A stretch of DNA of 64,000 nucleotides from Coprinopsis marcescibilis. Lineage: Eukaryota > Basidiomycota > Agaricomycetes > Agaricales > Psathyrellaceae. Numbering within the stretch: the stretch's first letter is position 1; each line of letters begins with the position of its first letter. Location: positions 1 through 64,000 of the forward strand of contig ML210193.1 in NCBI GenBank assembly GCA_004369085.1, given 5' to 3'. The notes below the pieces were generated by a model. It saw only the letters and a list, made by a program, of their open reading frames with translations, made no database searches and was not told the origin of the DNA. The translations under genes and the position numbers were made by a program. Of the stretch, positions 21,881-32,857 are shown piece after piece.

Positions 21881-22966
21881 GACGATTGTGGTGGGTGCAG
21901 ACGGACGGGTCTGAAAGGTCCAAGGGAATCGAACTCTGCAGCTCACAAAAGATAGCCTCTCTCCGCAAATGGAAGGTGTCTCCTTATAAGTACTTGGCCG
22001 TACTCTCGGCACGTGAACCATCTAAGGTTTTCTACACCTCTGCACAGAAAATCAAACTGATACATCGTTGGTTCAGCGTGGCCTATAAGTGTAGCTTAAG
22101 GATAATTGCAATCATTGTACTCCGTAGGACACTGCTCTGAAAATGACTATGCATGAGCCCGCAGTGGGCGCGCTATCTATTTATTTCATCTGGGGGTAAA
22201 CCCCCTTCTTCCAGAAAGGGACCTCCGTTTGAGGATATTCTTGGAACTCATGTGAGCTCTGGCACGCATCACAACTTCCAAACACGAGAACCAGTCCAGA
22301 ATAGCAGCAGCATGTGGTTCGAACAGGAATTAGCAAACAGATCCCCAGACCGGACGCTCGAGTGCCTATGACCTTACCGGGATCTTCTTGACACGCACTG
22401 TCAATGTATTCGTGGCGGCTATTGGATTGCGATGAATAGCAGCATTGGCCGTAGATAGAATCTGGTGATCATGATTCTGCGATATGGGTTCAAGTTGATC
22501 TTTACTCAACATACGGTCTTTGTTTTCAACTTAGGCGTTATCGCTTCCCCGCCGCCCGGTCTTGCGATTCTGTCAGTGTGCATTCACTTTCAGCCCAAAA
22601 AGGTGGGTGTGGTCAAGGCCGGGAGGCAGACAACAGACAGCTCTGTCGACTGTCGGAATAGTGATTGGAAAACAGTAGCTTTCAATTGGGCCTACAAGAA
22701 CAATTGATTTTGCCAAGCTGAATCACCGTCATAGTGATGCTTTGTTGTGCGTCAGTGCTGCGCTTGAACGTTTATGTAGTGGACACCGTTTTCGCCATGA
22801 CGGTGAGCGTTCCGAGGTCTCTGTCAGGGGTAAAAGCAATCCCTTACGACATAATATGGAACGACAAGTCAGCACCAGTTTGAACAGTCGTATGTATCGT
22901 CCCTGGGAGATGCACTGCGACTTGCGTAAATGTCGGAGATCGCAATGCTGGACAGAGGCTCCGGAT
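21881..22966. other. Intergenic, divergent CID1-like/PAN3 spacer (left part)
   Basis: Short frames only. No motif, repeat or RNA gene was recognised. Confidence 0.4.
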
Positions 22967-23310
22967 TCAATTTAGCCTTGAACCAAGCAGTTTATCGCTG
23001 TCAATAAGGGGGCGTTTATCAGAGGGATCAAAGGAATCTGGGAAACAAGACAATTACTTACCAGGTTTCTTCCGCTTGAAAGCCGCACTCGGAGCAATTG
23101 AGCTGATGTCAGAGATATCCTCAACTTCCGAAGAAACGCTGAGATCGAACATTCGGACGAAGCTTCCTTTACCATGGCTCTGGTCCGTGCGTCAAGTGAC
23201 TTGAGTTACATCGCCATGAGTTGACCAGGGAAGCCAGACATGTAGAAATCACGTACCAACTGATCAAAACGGGCTTGGGGCAAACCGGGAAAGTAGGGCC
23301 TAAAAGTACG
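22967..23310 (-). other. Possible C-terminal exons of an unrecognised gene or remnant
   Basis: On the minus strand three protein-like pieces follow each other: YFPGLPQARFDQL, then SHGKGSFVRMFDLSVSSEVE..AAFKRKKP, then DSFDPSDKRPLIDSDKLLGS and a stop at 22967-22969. The joints have GT and AG, but the last intron would be only 24 nt, too short for normal splicing. A decayed gene is therefore as likely as a live one. No family is recognised. Confidence 0.25.
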
Positions 23311-23867
23311 GACACAAGGTCATGCCACCGTCTGCGCTTCTTTGGAATGAAGCCAGCTCTTGGCCAGATGTGAACGGTTTGAATTCAAGTCCAAGTCAAA
23401 ATTGCTCCGTTTGAGATTTTGACGGCGATCCTGGAGCTAGCGGAGCTCAGCTAGAGTAGATCTGTTCCTGAATTGACCATAAAATCACTGAGGTCTACGA
23501 GTTTTGCCGGTGAAATGTCTGAACCACAGAATGGAACCTGCGGTGTAAAGGAATGGCGTCTGCCACACTTTACATGCACATACACATGTTCAAGTGGAAC
23601 TAATGAAACTGCAGCAGTCGCCAGACCGGTAATTCCAAGCTCCTAGAGGCTGTTTGGTTCTCCTATAACATGGATTTGGTTTTAGAACGCGTATTCATGG
23701 CTGCGGAGGTGATGAGTGACAAAAGAGAAGAAATGTACGCGTGTTTGTTTCGCGATCACAAACAGGACGATGCGACGACGAGCATTCTTGTCTTCGCACC
23801 ACCTACGGCCTAGCCGTCCCTACGCTTTCTAGGGGCACGACTCAAGGTTCACGATATAATACTAGGA

Positions 23868-26804
23868 ATGGCATACTTTGCACGCGCACACTCGACACCG
23901 GTGAAGATCGCGAGGCCACCCAGCAAAGAGCCGGAGGCTACCAGGTCTCCTGCTAGCGCTCAGGGGAGGAAAGGTACGATATACACGCCCAACGAAGCGT
24001 CTTGGACTGTCGTATGGGCTTATAGGCGAGATCGGAGAGCTTTCCATTGATATCGCACATAGATTCGGTTCAGCGACAATGTAGGAACATAGTGATCTAT
24101 GGGTAAGCTGGTTCACCGTAATTCTACCATCAACTGGCCGACGTTCTATCCATAGCCATTGCAAATATCAGGATAAAGGCTGTTTATACTATCACCCATC
24201 GGTAGAGCCTTTGTTGCCTTCCTGAGATGTCTGACTCATGCTTAGCAGGCACCCGAATCTCCTACACCATCATCCGCCCCACTCCCAAGTGTTGGAGGGT
24301 CCGTGCATATCGTATCCACGCCGAATATCATTCTAACATCGCTACAGAGCGCGTCCGCAATCTCCTGTGATTACTGGTGCATTATCGGCCCATGCTGTGA
24401 ACGCACCGGTCTTTGTTCCAAAGGCTACCTCCGCGTTTTCGGCGCTGTCCAACTCTGCCTCACCGCCCCCCGTTACTGCAGAGTGTGTACTAATCTGCGT
24501 GGTCTAATAATCTGAGACTGACTCCACTCAGACCGAGGATTGGGGATAGCAATGACTATGATTACCAGCAGGAGGAGGACGCTTATCAGGACTATTCCTT
24601 GACGGACGGGCAAACAGGCTATGACGACTACCAACACTATCAAGACGACACTGGGGTTGATATGGATTCCATGACCCAACAAATAGATCAAGTGGGTGCC
24701 TATCGTTTAGTTCTTGATCTCTATGCTCATATACCGTAGCTGAATGCTCAATATTACGACCGCCACTACCCGACAGAATACAACGGTGCAACCGCTGCTG
24801 CATACTTCGGGGCATCGGCGGCTCCAGTATTTGTTAGGCAACCAGTAAGGATCATCTTATTCACGTATTAAGCGATGCTGAAACCGAATTGCAGCTCAAT
24901 TATCACCTTTACACGCCCACGGCGTATCCAGATCTACGACAATCTACCACAAGCAGTCATTTTGTGCCACCATCTTCGGAATTGAGACATATCATGCAAG
25001 AAAGAAGCGAGACTATTCGAGGAATAGCTCCCCCAGGTATGTATGGCCGGTGTAACAGGCTACCGCCCGTCTCATCTTCCTCTAGGGACAAAGGTTCCGG
25101 AGGAGTTGCAAGGGTATCACACTCTGGTACCGTTGGAGCCCACCGGACCTGGTGTCGAACGGAGGAAATTTGGGAGTTGGTATTCGACCGTCTACCGCGC
25201 TATTAAGGCGTCCGACGGGTTACCTTATATTTTGAGAAGGATCGAAAGTAAGTTTGTTTATTTTTAGTTAAAGGTGTTTGAAGTTTGACCACCGAGCGTA
25301 TCAGATTACCGATTGATGAACCAGAGTGCATTTGCATCTATCGATTTTTGGAGTACCCTTAATCATCCAGGCATCGTTTGCCTCAAGGAAGCGTTTACAA
25401 CGCGATCCTTCGACGACAGTTGTAAGTTCCTCCGCATCGAATCTATACAATGCCTTATCTTGATTCATGCAGCTTTGGTGGTCGTTTATGCATATCATCC
25501 CAACGCGAAGACTCTGTATGAAACTTATCTCAAGGACAGCCAACAGCTATCCTCCACTGCGTCCCCGCCTTCGGCCTCCGCTCCCACCTTTGTCCCTGGC
25601 CAACGCAGTGCAAGGTTCCAATCCTTTGTACCACAACAAAGTTCCGTTGTGATTGGTCAGAGCCCAGTTATCCCAGAGCGCACGATCTGGTCTTATATCG
25701 TTCAGCTCGCCACCGCCATCAAACGTGTGCACGAATCTGGCCACGCTATTCGGGGACTTGACTCAACTAAAGTCATCATCACCTCTCAGAATCGGTATGT
25801 CGGACTTGATTCGTTAGGTTTGACTCTTATGCTACATTTATCAGAATCCGGATATCCACCTGTGGGACTATGGACGTTCTGATGCACGACACACCCGCCG
25901 ATCTGCACCTGATGCAGCAGGACGACTTGTCGCAGTTCGGACGTCTGATCTTTGCGATTTGCTGCGGTAACACCGGTGCATCAAGTGGCCCGCACTTCCA
26001 GAAGAGCATTGATCATCTCATGAGGGTTTATGGGCAAGAGATCAAGAGTCTGGCGCTTTGGTTGATCAGCAAGCAGACGATAAAGGTAAGTTACATTTCT
26101 GATACCCCCTGTTGTTACTCACCCCGCTGCTCAGACCATAGATCACGTTTTGGAGAGCATCAAGCATCGTGTGTTGCAAGAACAGGAGGACGCGTTCCAG
26201 TAAGAGCATTCGGTCGTATTTGTCCCGGACCGCTCTTTAATTATTCTTAGCGCTGTTGATCGGTTGGAGACTGAACTTCAAGGAGAACTCGAGAATGCAC
26301 GTCTGTTCAGATTGGTGACCAAGTTGGGTTTCATAAATGAAAGACCAGAGTAGGTTGTTCTATGCTTGTTTTGAGCTTCCTTTGCTTATCACCAGTTCAG
26401 GTTTGCTCGGGAACCCCGGTGGTCTGAAACTGGAGACCGATATATCATCAAGTTGTTCCGTGACTATGTGTTCCATCAAGTGGACGAACACAGTAACCCT
26501 GTATTGGACATGAGCCACGTTTTGACATGCCTCAATAAGGTACTTTTTCTATCATTCCATGGCTGGAAACGTATCTGATCTTGTCCCTACGTAGCTCGAT
26601 GCTGGGGCCGACGAGAGAATTATGCTTGTTGCTCGTGATGAGCAGAGCTGTTTGGTTGTCAGCTACAAGGAAATCAAGAACTGTATCGAAGCGGCTTATG
26701 GGTATGCTTGGTCTATATTCCAGCCACGCTTTCAAGCTAATATTTTAATTTAGTGATCTTGTCAAAGCCGCCATCGCCTCCCCTGCCGCCTACAAACATC
26801 GATA
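23868..26804 (+). CDS. PAN3: PAN2-PAN3 deadenylation complex subunit PAN3
   Basis: A many-exon gene. The start [20 protein letters not shown] is followed by an N-terminal CCCH zinc finger ([20 protein letters not shown], then YYH). Next come a PAM2-like PABP-binding motif, [10 protein letters not shown], and a Tyr/Asp/Gln-rich linker. The LNYHLYTP segment precedes the pseudokinase: [71 protein letters not shown] and MDVLMHDTP. It lacks HRD and DFG. The C-terminal coiled coil and knob domain include [20 protein letters not shown] and [23 protein letters not shown]3 dimers recruit PAN2 to poly(A)-bound PABP and start mRNA deadenylation. It stands head-to-head with the Cid1-like gene. Confidence 0.93.
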
Positions 26805-27042
26805 ACCATCAGAAGTACAGACGGTCATTTCATTTTATCTATCTGCTAGAAAAGTTAGAACTAGAAAAAAGACTGGAAAAAATAACAAATCAGGTTCTTT
26901 CGCAAACGTCTCCAGTGCGCCTCCCTTCCATGCTCGGGTCTGTTGGTACTAAACACTCCACCGAACCTCTCCAAACGGAGCCAGCTCCAATGTAACGCGT
27001 AAAGCCCCTTTGTGCGTTGCACCAGCGTCATGCGATGAGGCA
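26805..27042. other. Short spacer PAN3 to ISH1-domain gene
   Basis: Holds the PAN3 3' end and the distal promoter of the next gene. No coding sequence was recognised. Confidence 0.4.
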
Positions 27043-27067
27043 TGACGTCAGATGAGACATGTATAAA
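27043..27067 (+). promoter_or_regulatory. CRE site plus TATA box of the ISH1-domain gene
   Basis: A perfect TGACGTCA lies at 27043-27050 and TATAAA at 27062-27067, 93 and 76 bases before the ATG at 27143 (distance from the near end of each motif). In fission yeast ish1 is known to be stress-induced through the Spc1 MAP kinase and Atf1, which binds this sequence. The same control here is inference. Confidence 0.65.
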
Positions 27068-27142
27068 TCCTAGCCAAATAACCAACTCACCTCGCATTGA
27101 ATTCCAGCTCCTTATCCCCTCCTCCCTTTGCACCTTCTCCAC

Positions 27143-28957
27143 ATGCGATTGACAGCACTTTACGTGGGCCTCAGCCTTGCCTTGGCCGCTCAAGCCAACT
27201 GGTTTGGCGGGGACTCTCACTCGACGAATACTGGCGTTCAGCCATACAGCACCTGGTCTGCCTCCCAACTCCGTGACTGGCTCGATATCCACAGCATCCC
27301 AGCCCCTTCCACCGCCAAAACCGAGCACGACCTACGGGACCTTGTCGAGGAGAACTGGAACACGGTCTCGACGTGGACCTACGACCAGTACGCCTCTGCG
27401 CAGAAGGCATTTACAGACCTCCGTGATACGAGTTTTGACAAATGGGATGAGAGCCAGCTCCGGCAGTTTTTGCTCGAGCAGGGTGTCGTGGCCCCCAAGG
27501 GGCCGAAGGAGAAGCTTGTGTTGATGGCGAAGGAGCGGTATCGTGCGTATACGAATGCTGCGAACCAGTTTGGTGCGAAGACGGAGCAGGTTAGCCAGAG
27601 TTTGGCTAGTGCTGCTGCACAGGCTACGAATAATGTGGCGAGGGTGTTTGATGAGACGAAAGATTATGTCTATTCGACTTGGGATGAGAACCAGCTGAGA
27701 AGTTGGTTGGAGAAGGAGGGGTTGTTGAAGACGAAGGAACAGAAGAAGAAGGATGAGTTGTTGGGTATGGTACATCATGCCTGGGGTCGTATTGCCGATC
27801 CCGTTTGGAATGCTTGGAGCGATTCTTACATGGTATGCTTTATTCTTCAGTCGTTAGATTCTTATGTTGACCTTTGGATTTTCTAGCATCATTGGCTCGA
27901 GGCACACAACATCGTCAAGTCTGAGCCCAAAAACACTCGCGAATACCTTGTTAAGCAGATGCAGCAGTATTACTACACCACGAATGACCGAATCTGGAAC
28001 TCATGGTCCGACTCGCAATTGAAGCAATGGCTCGTTGACCGTGGTATCGTCAAGAGTGACGCAGAGGTATCGCGCGAAAAGATGCTGACGATGGTGCAGT
28101 GAGTGACGCATTCCCAAAGCACAGATTGATCTTCCAAGTTGACATGTGCGATGACGTCAGGGATAATTATCTGACCGCTAAAGACACCTTCTGGAATGCA
28201 TGGACCGACAATCAACTCCACACATGGCTCGTGGACAATGGTTATCTCCGCACTGACGCACAGAAGAAGCGGGATGAACTCATCAAGTTGGCAGAAGAAA
28301 AGTAGGTCGTGCCTCGCATTTATTTCCTGGACCTGTGTTCCTAACAGCCGGTCTCGCAGGTATAGCGATGTGAATGCCAAAACTGCATCTTATTTGGTCT
28401 GGCCGGACGCCCGCCTCCGTGCCTACCTTCGAGAACATGGTCTGAGCGAGGAGTTTGTGCCCGGAGACCGACCTGGATTGTTGCGTATGTCTAGATTCAG
28501 TGCAATAATTCCCGGTTTTGTGCTAATTAAATATGTTACAGAGGAAACTCGCATTCGATGGGTCCAGGCTGAACACGGCGCGGACAGCATCTTGGAGAAG
28601 GTCCGCGAGTTGGTGAACAACGGGGCGCACAAAGTCGAGGATGTGCTCGCCAACGTGTTGAACATTTTGACAACTGGATTGGTGGATGTCAGGCGGAATG
28701 TTCATGAAGACTTTGGCGCTGCCAAGGAAGGGTATGATGATATCAAGAGGAGGACTGATCAAGAGTATGAGCATGCAAAGAGGTCTGGCGAAAAGGGGTA
28801 CGCTCAAGCGAAGAGGTCAGGTGAAAAAGGGTACGATCAGGCGAGAGCGAGAGCTGCCGACTCTGGTGACTGGGCTGAGGAAAAGTGGGAAGACGCCAGA
28901 GAGTATACTGGGGAGAAGGTGAAGAAGGCTGGGAAGAAGATCAAGGGGGAACTCTAA
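27143..28957 (+). CDS. ISH1/MSC1-domain stress protein with signal peptide
   Basis: Exons 27143-27832, 27887-28098, 28161-28301, 28360-28484 and 28542-28957 give 527 residues. MRLTALYVGLSLALAAQA is a signal peptide. Repeated SAP-like Ish1 domains follow, marked by STWSASQLRDWLDIHSIPAP, DKWDESQLRQFLLEQGVVAP, STWDENQLRSWLEKEGLL, NSWSDSQLKQWLVDRGIV, NAWTDNQLHTWLVDNGYL and VWPDARLRAYLREHGL. The C-terminus is LEA-like, charged and repetitive (AKRSGEKGY twice). In yeasts, homologs Ish1 and Msc1 are nuclear-envelope/ER proteins tied to stress and stationary phase. The start is set by the signal peptide; the frame also opens upstream without an ATG. Confidence 0.88.
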
Positions 28958-29720
28958 ACGGACCATTTTGCTTTTTCAAATGTTCTTTGCCACCATGTAT
29001 AATTGATTAGTATGCCGCCATGTAATATTTTAGTTCCACTGCGATTCAAAGCTCATTTCCTTTTCCTTGTCGCCTGAAGTCCTCAAGTTCATGTCGGCAT
29101 AGGGCATGGCATCCTACGCGCTTGCCCCGAACAACGAGGCGATGTGTCCATCATTTTACATCTGCCACAAAATGCGGAAGCGGAAGTTACTCGAGGTTAC
29201 TCGGGCAGCCACAACATTTCATACGCTCACAAAAATGCTGTCTTGCGGCTTTAATTAAGCTAACGAAAAAACAATTGCTTCCATACCGCAAGGAAAACAC
29301 GCCCGACGTGTTTAACTGTCGAACCCCTATGTTTTCTCGTTTAAAATTCGCGTCAATATGGCTCTAAAAACGCGAATCCTGTAGCAGAAAAACGAGGACG
29401 CCCACGAGGGTCTGGAACTCTGCGCCACCATCTCAAATATGACCTCAAAGAGAGGCCAAGAGGCGCTAAGCGAGGGTTCTGGCCAAAATATCCGCATGAA
29501 TGTGTCGAGGATATGGATGTTCCGAATTGGAAAAAGACAGCGTGGGATTTGTGAAATTCGATGAGGTCATACCAAAAATAGCTGACTTCATATATAACGA
29601 AAACTCGGGAGCCACGATTCCTCGACGGTCCAGAGCTTTCTTTCCCTTGCCTCTTCCTCGTCGTCGTCGTCCCCCTTCCTCGATACCCTCGTAGCACCGA
29701 GCAAAGGTCAAATAACAGCC
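28958..29720. other. Intergenic spacer
   Basis: No gene was recognised. A TATATAA-like box near 29591 and a pyrimidine-rich stretch with CGTCGT repeats (29640-29690) probably belong to the promoter and 5' UTR of the next gene. Confidence 0.5.
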
Positions 29721-30760
29721 ATGCCCAACTGGATCCGATACCCTGGCGTCGTTGCCCTCCTCCTTGCGCTCGTTGCGAGCTTTTTGGCGTCAATCTCGCT
29801 GCCATATCTCACTTCGCTCGATGTCACTCGCGTTGACTACGTTCCTGGGACCGTGGATATTCTTGGCGGCGAATCCAATAATTTACGAGTGAGTGTCCGA
29901 TCTTGAACAGTTCAGGGGCAGGCATTGATCGCTGTTGAACATTCTAGTTCGGTATCTGGTATGTTATGTTTTGAGGCTGGGACATACAGGCACACGGAAC
30001 TTACTTGGACCCGCAGGACCGCATGCTCGTACAGTGAAAATGAGAGGACTTGCCTGAGGAATGGTGCGTTAGATGCCTCTCGTTTTGGGCAATATCGAGC
30101 GTGTAAACTAATTGCACGACCTACTAGGCATTGCATATGTCATTACTGTCACCACTGAGGACGGCGCTCGATCTGTAGAGATTGGCGCGGCGTGGACTCG
30201 CGGTCTCGTTTTGCAACCCGTTGGTTAGTCGCCCGTCTACTCCATTATCGAGCTCCACTGACGCCAAGTTGTGCGTAAATAGCCACCGCCGCAACGCTCA
30301 TTGCCCTTTGTTTGTCGCTCGCCTCGAACCTCTTCGTGCAGCTGCTCGCATCCTTGCTCGCATTCTTCGCGGCTCTCGTCCACCTCATCTCCTTTGCCAT
30401 TCAAATTGCCCTCTTTGCGTATGTCAAGAACAAGATGGACGATCTTGAGGTCGATGCCAGGACCAGGCCTGGTGCTGGTGAGTCTCGGAATAATACATTC
30501 CTGCATCTCTTGCTGCCTGCTGACATTGCCATTCTTTTCAAGGCTTCTGGCTCGTGTTTGCCAGCTTGATTCTCACCCTCTTGGCCGGCTGTACCGTATG
30601 CTTTGGCCGCAGGAGCGAGAAGCGCAAGGCGTCCCACCGTTTCTCTCAAGCTACCGTTCCTACTACTACTACCACCGCTACCCCCGCCACCCACCTCTCC
30701 ACCGAGACCGAAAAGCCAAAATCCAGCTTCCTCTCTCGATTCCGCAGGAACAAGGTCTAA
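29721..30760 (+). CDS. SUR7/PalI family four-TM membrane protein (paralog 2)
   Basis: Exons 29721-29888, 29948-29958 (11 nt), 30017-30063, 30128-30223, 30283-30477 and 30543-30760 give 244 residues. The first membrane segment is YPGVVALLLALVASFLASIS. The claudin-like motif FGIW..C........C begins with the 11-nt micro-exon. Further segments are ATLIALCLSLASNLFVQLLA with ALVHLISFAIQIALFAYV, and FWLVFASLILTLLAGCTVCF. The cytosolic tail is Ser/Thr-rich and basic and ends FLSRFRRNKV. Fungal SUR7/PalI proteins act at the plasma membrane (eisosome organisation or pH sensing). Loop lengths and the micro-exon place match the gene at 5687-6665, so the two are paralogs; the exact role is unknown. Confidence 0.83.
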
Positions 30761-31293
30761 TACCAAAATTTCCACCTACCTGGCTTGTTATGACGCTTTT
30801 CTTTTACATGAGCTCGCGCGTTTCGTTTCTTGGGATTACTACTAACGATTTCTTGATTCCATTCATGACTTGGCATGATGCTGATTTTTGCTTAATGCTT
30901 TCAATATAATAGCTACCTACTTTCTCAATACTGGGATGCGATGTACATATTTTCTTGTGCTGTTTGTTATACCAAGTCTATCTCGCCTCTTCTGGTTTCT
31001 TGTTTGTGGCCTTTTGTTAATACACCCAACCTTCGGGTGATTGAAAGCAACAAAGCTAGTCCCAACTTGAGCTCACGTATTGAAAATTCAATGCAAGTTA
31101 ATGTGAATTGCAGATGTGAATGGGCTAATAATACATGCGTGGTCTAGCGTAAACAATGCGATGGTGGATTATATGTGAATAGCGACGGGCAATATGAATG
31201 AGCGTTACATGTAGCGAAAAGGCCAGTGTTCTTTGAGGAGTCCGATGAAAGAATAAATTGTTAAGGTCGTCAATCGTCAATAAACCAGCACAT
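30761..31293. other. Convergent 3' spacer
   Basis: AT-rich, lying between the stops of the SUR7/PalI paralog and the DUF7598-like gene. No gene was seen; probably two 3' UTRs. Confidence 0.5.
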
Positions 31294-32299
31294 TTACTGG
31301 CGTGCGGGGGCGTATTTCGGCAAAGACTCGATGGGCTTGCTCAGGAGGTAACCCTGGAACGCAGCGGCCTTCTCGCCTTGCCTTCCAAAGCCCAGGCCAC
31401 TCGAGTTCTTCTCGGGCGACTTTTCCGTGCTGTGGATGCTCGATCCGGTGTGGTGGAGCTGGGAGAGGAAGGAGGGGGGTGGGGAGTCGAAGGGTGCCTT
31501 GTGGCCCATATATTGTGCGCCTGCGTTGACGACAGGGCGAACGTCGACGGGACCGATGTGGGTGGGCAAGGCGCTCTTTGCGTGGTCCCTCCAGGACGTG
31601 ACGGATCGCTTGCTCTTGGCTCCGTCCCGGAATATGAGGCCGAGCAGGACGTTGAGGCATCCGACGGAGAAGAGGAAAAAGGCGGAGACGAGGGTGAAGG
31701 TGTCCACGCGGTGCGAGAGAACCGCTGCGCCGATCCTGCAAATTATAAGTTTAGGCGGGGAAAGGGAATAATGGTCGAGAATGACACGTACAGCATCTGA
31801 ATCACACCAAGCGCCCCGAGACCAAACTCTCGCCCGAGCACGGGGAAGTATTTCGTGAAGAACTGGGATGGGAATCCTATTTCGGACATGACGAGGATGA
31901 CGGTCTGCGCGATGATGAGCAGACGGTTAAGGACCGCCCAGAACGGTCCAGCGGGTTGGTTGGGCACTGTGCTGCCACTGCAAGCCTGTCAGCGCCACTT
32001 TGAGTAACAGTATAGAGAAACGGTACGCACGACATGTAGTCGATGCTCTTGAGCGCAGCAGTCATGGTGACATTGTTGGCAGCAGCGATGCGAGATGCCT
32101 CTCCAGCTTCCAAGAACCGGTTCACAGCCTTGACGTCGTTCACGAGCGTCACAATGTTGCTCGAGAACACCAAGAGCAACGCGACGATGCTCAGCACCCG
32201 GACGGCGTTGAGGCCAATGAAGTAATCTATAAATCAAGTTAATAAACCATTTGAACGCCCAAGAAATCCGTGGCACCCACAGGCACGAGGAGGCAGCAT
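31294..32299 (-). CDS. DUF7598-like four-TM membrane protein
   Basis: Exons 32299-32281, 32226-32031, 31977-31792 and 31735-31294 give 280 residues with all frames closing. The start reads MLPPRAYYFIGLNAVRVLSI. Four membrane segments follow: LSIVALLLVFSSNIVTLV, PFWAVLNRLLIIAQTVILVM, a weak one around EFGLGALGVIQMLIGAAVL, and FTLVSAFFLFSVGCLNVLLG. The C-terminal tail of about 115 residues is polar. I associate this architecture with an agaricomycete family annotated only as DUF7598, from memory and not checked. No function is known. Long open frames on the plus strand over the same bases are shadows. Confidence 0.8.
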
Positions 32300-32601
32300 A
32301 TTGGTGTCGTTTAAAATGCGTCTTGTTGGAGTTTGAAAAGAAAATAAAAAGGATCCAGTCGCAAGCCAGGCGAAGTATGAAAGAACCACTAGGGCAACTT
32401 GGGACCAGCACCAAGACCACGGGGCTAAGGGACGGAAAAGAAAGGGAGAGACGGGTAGACGACGGCGGTGGGAGAGGAGATTGCAACGTGTAGTAGACTG
32501 TGGCAGGCCATGCTGCTTATAATATTCTCGCTTATTCGACTGACAATGGCTAGTCGGAGGAACAAAGGAAAAGGCTTGGCACGCCTCGCCATTGTTTTGC
32601 C

Positions 32602-32625
32602 CACGTGACAGAAGCCATCACGTCA
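32602..32625 (-). promoter_or_regulatory. E-box and CRE-like site
   Basis: CACGTG at 32602-32607 and TCACGTCA (one base off a CRE) at 32618-32625 lie about 300 bases upstream of the DUF7598-like ATG and 230 bases past the Munc13-like stop. A regulatory role is a guess from motif and position. Confidence 0.3.
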
Positions 32626-32857
32626 CGCGGTCCTATGGAAACACCTACAATAAAGTACACTTGGTTTCTGTGGACTCCACATTGCACAAGATTAACGGCG
32701 ATAGATAGATTCTGTGGTAGCATATTAAACAAAAGTACAAGAAACGAATGTCCTATACGAAACGGAAGTTACGGAATAGAGTTCGACAAGCACACAAAGC
32801 ACGAATCATCAGCCGAAAAAACAACGTCTGTCGTAGTAACGGCAAGCACGTTCGGAC

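Noticed and set aside
31258..31800. 180-codon plus-strand frame rich in Gly and Val
   Set aside because: Antisense to the last exon of the DUF7598-like gene.
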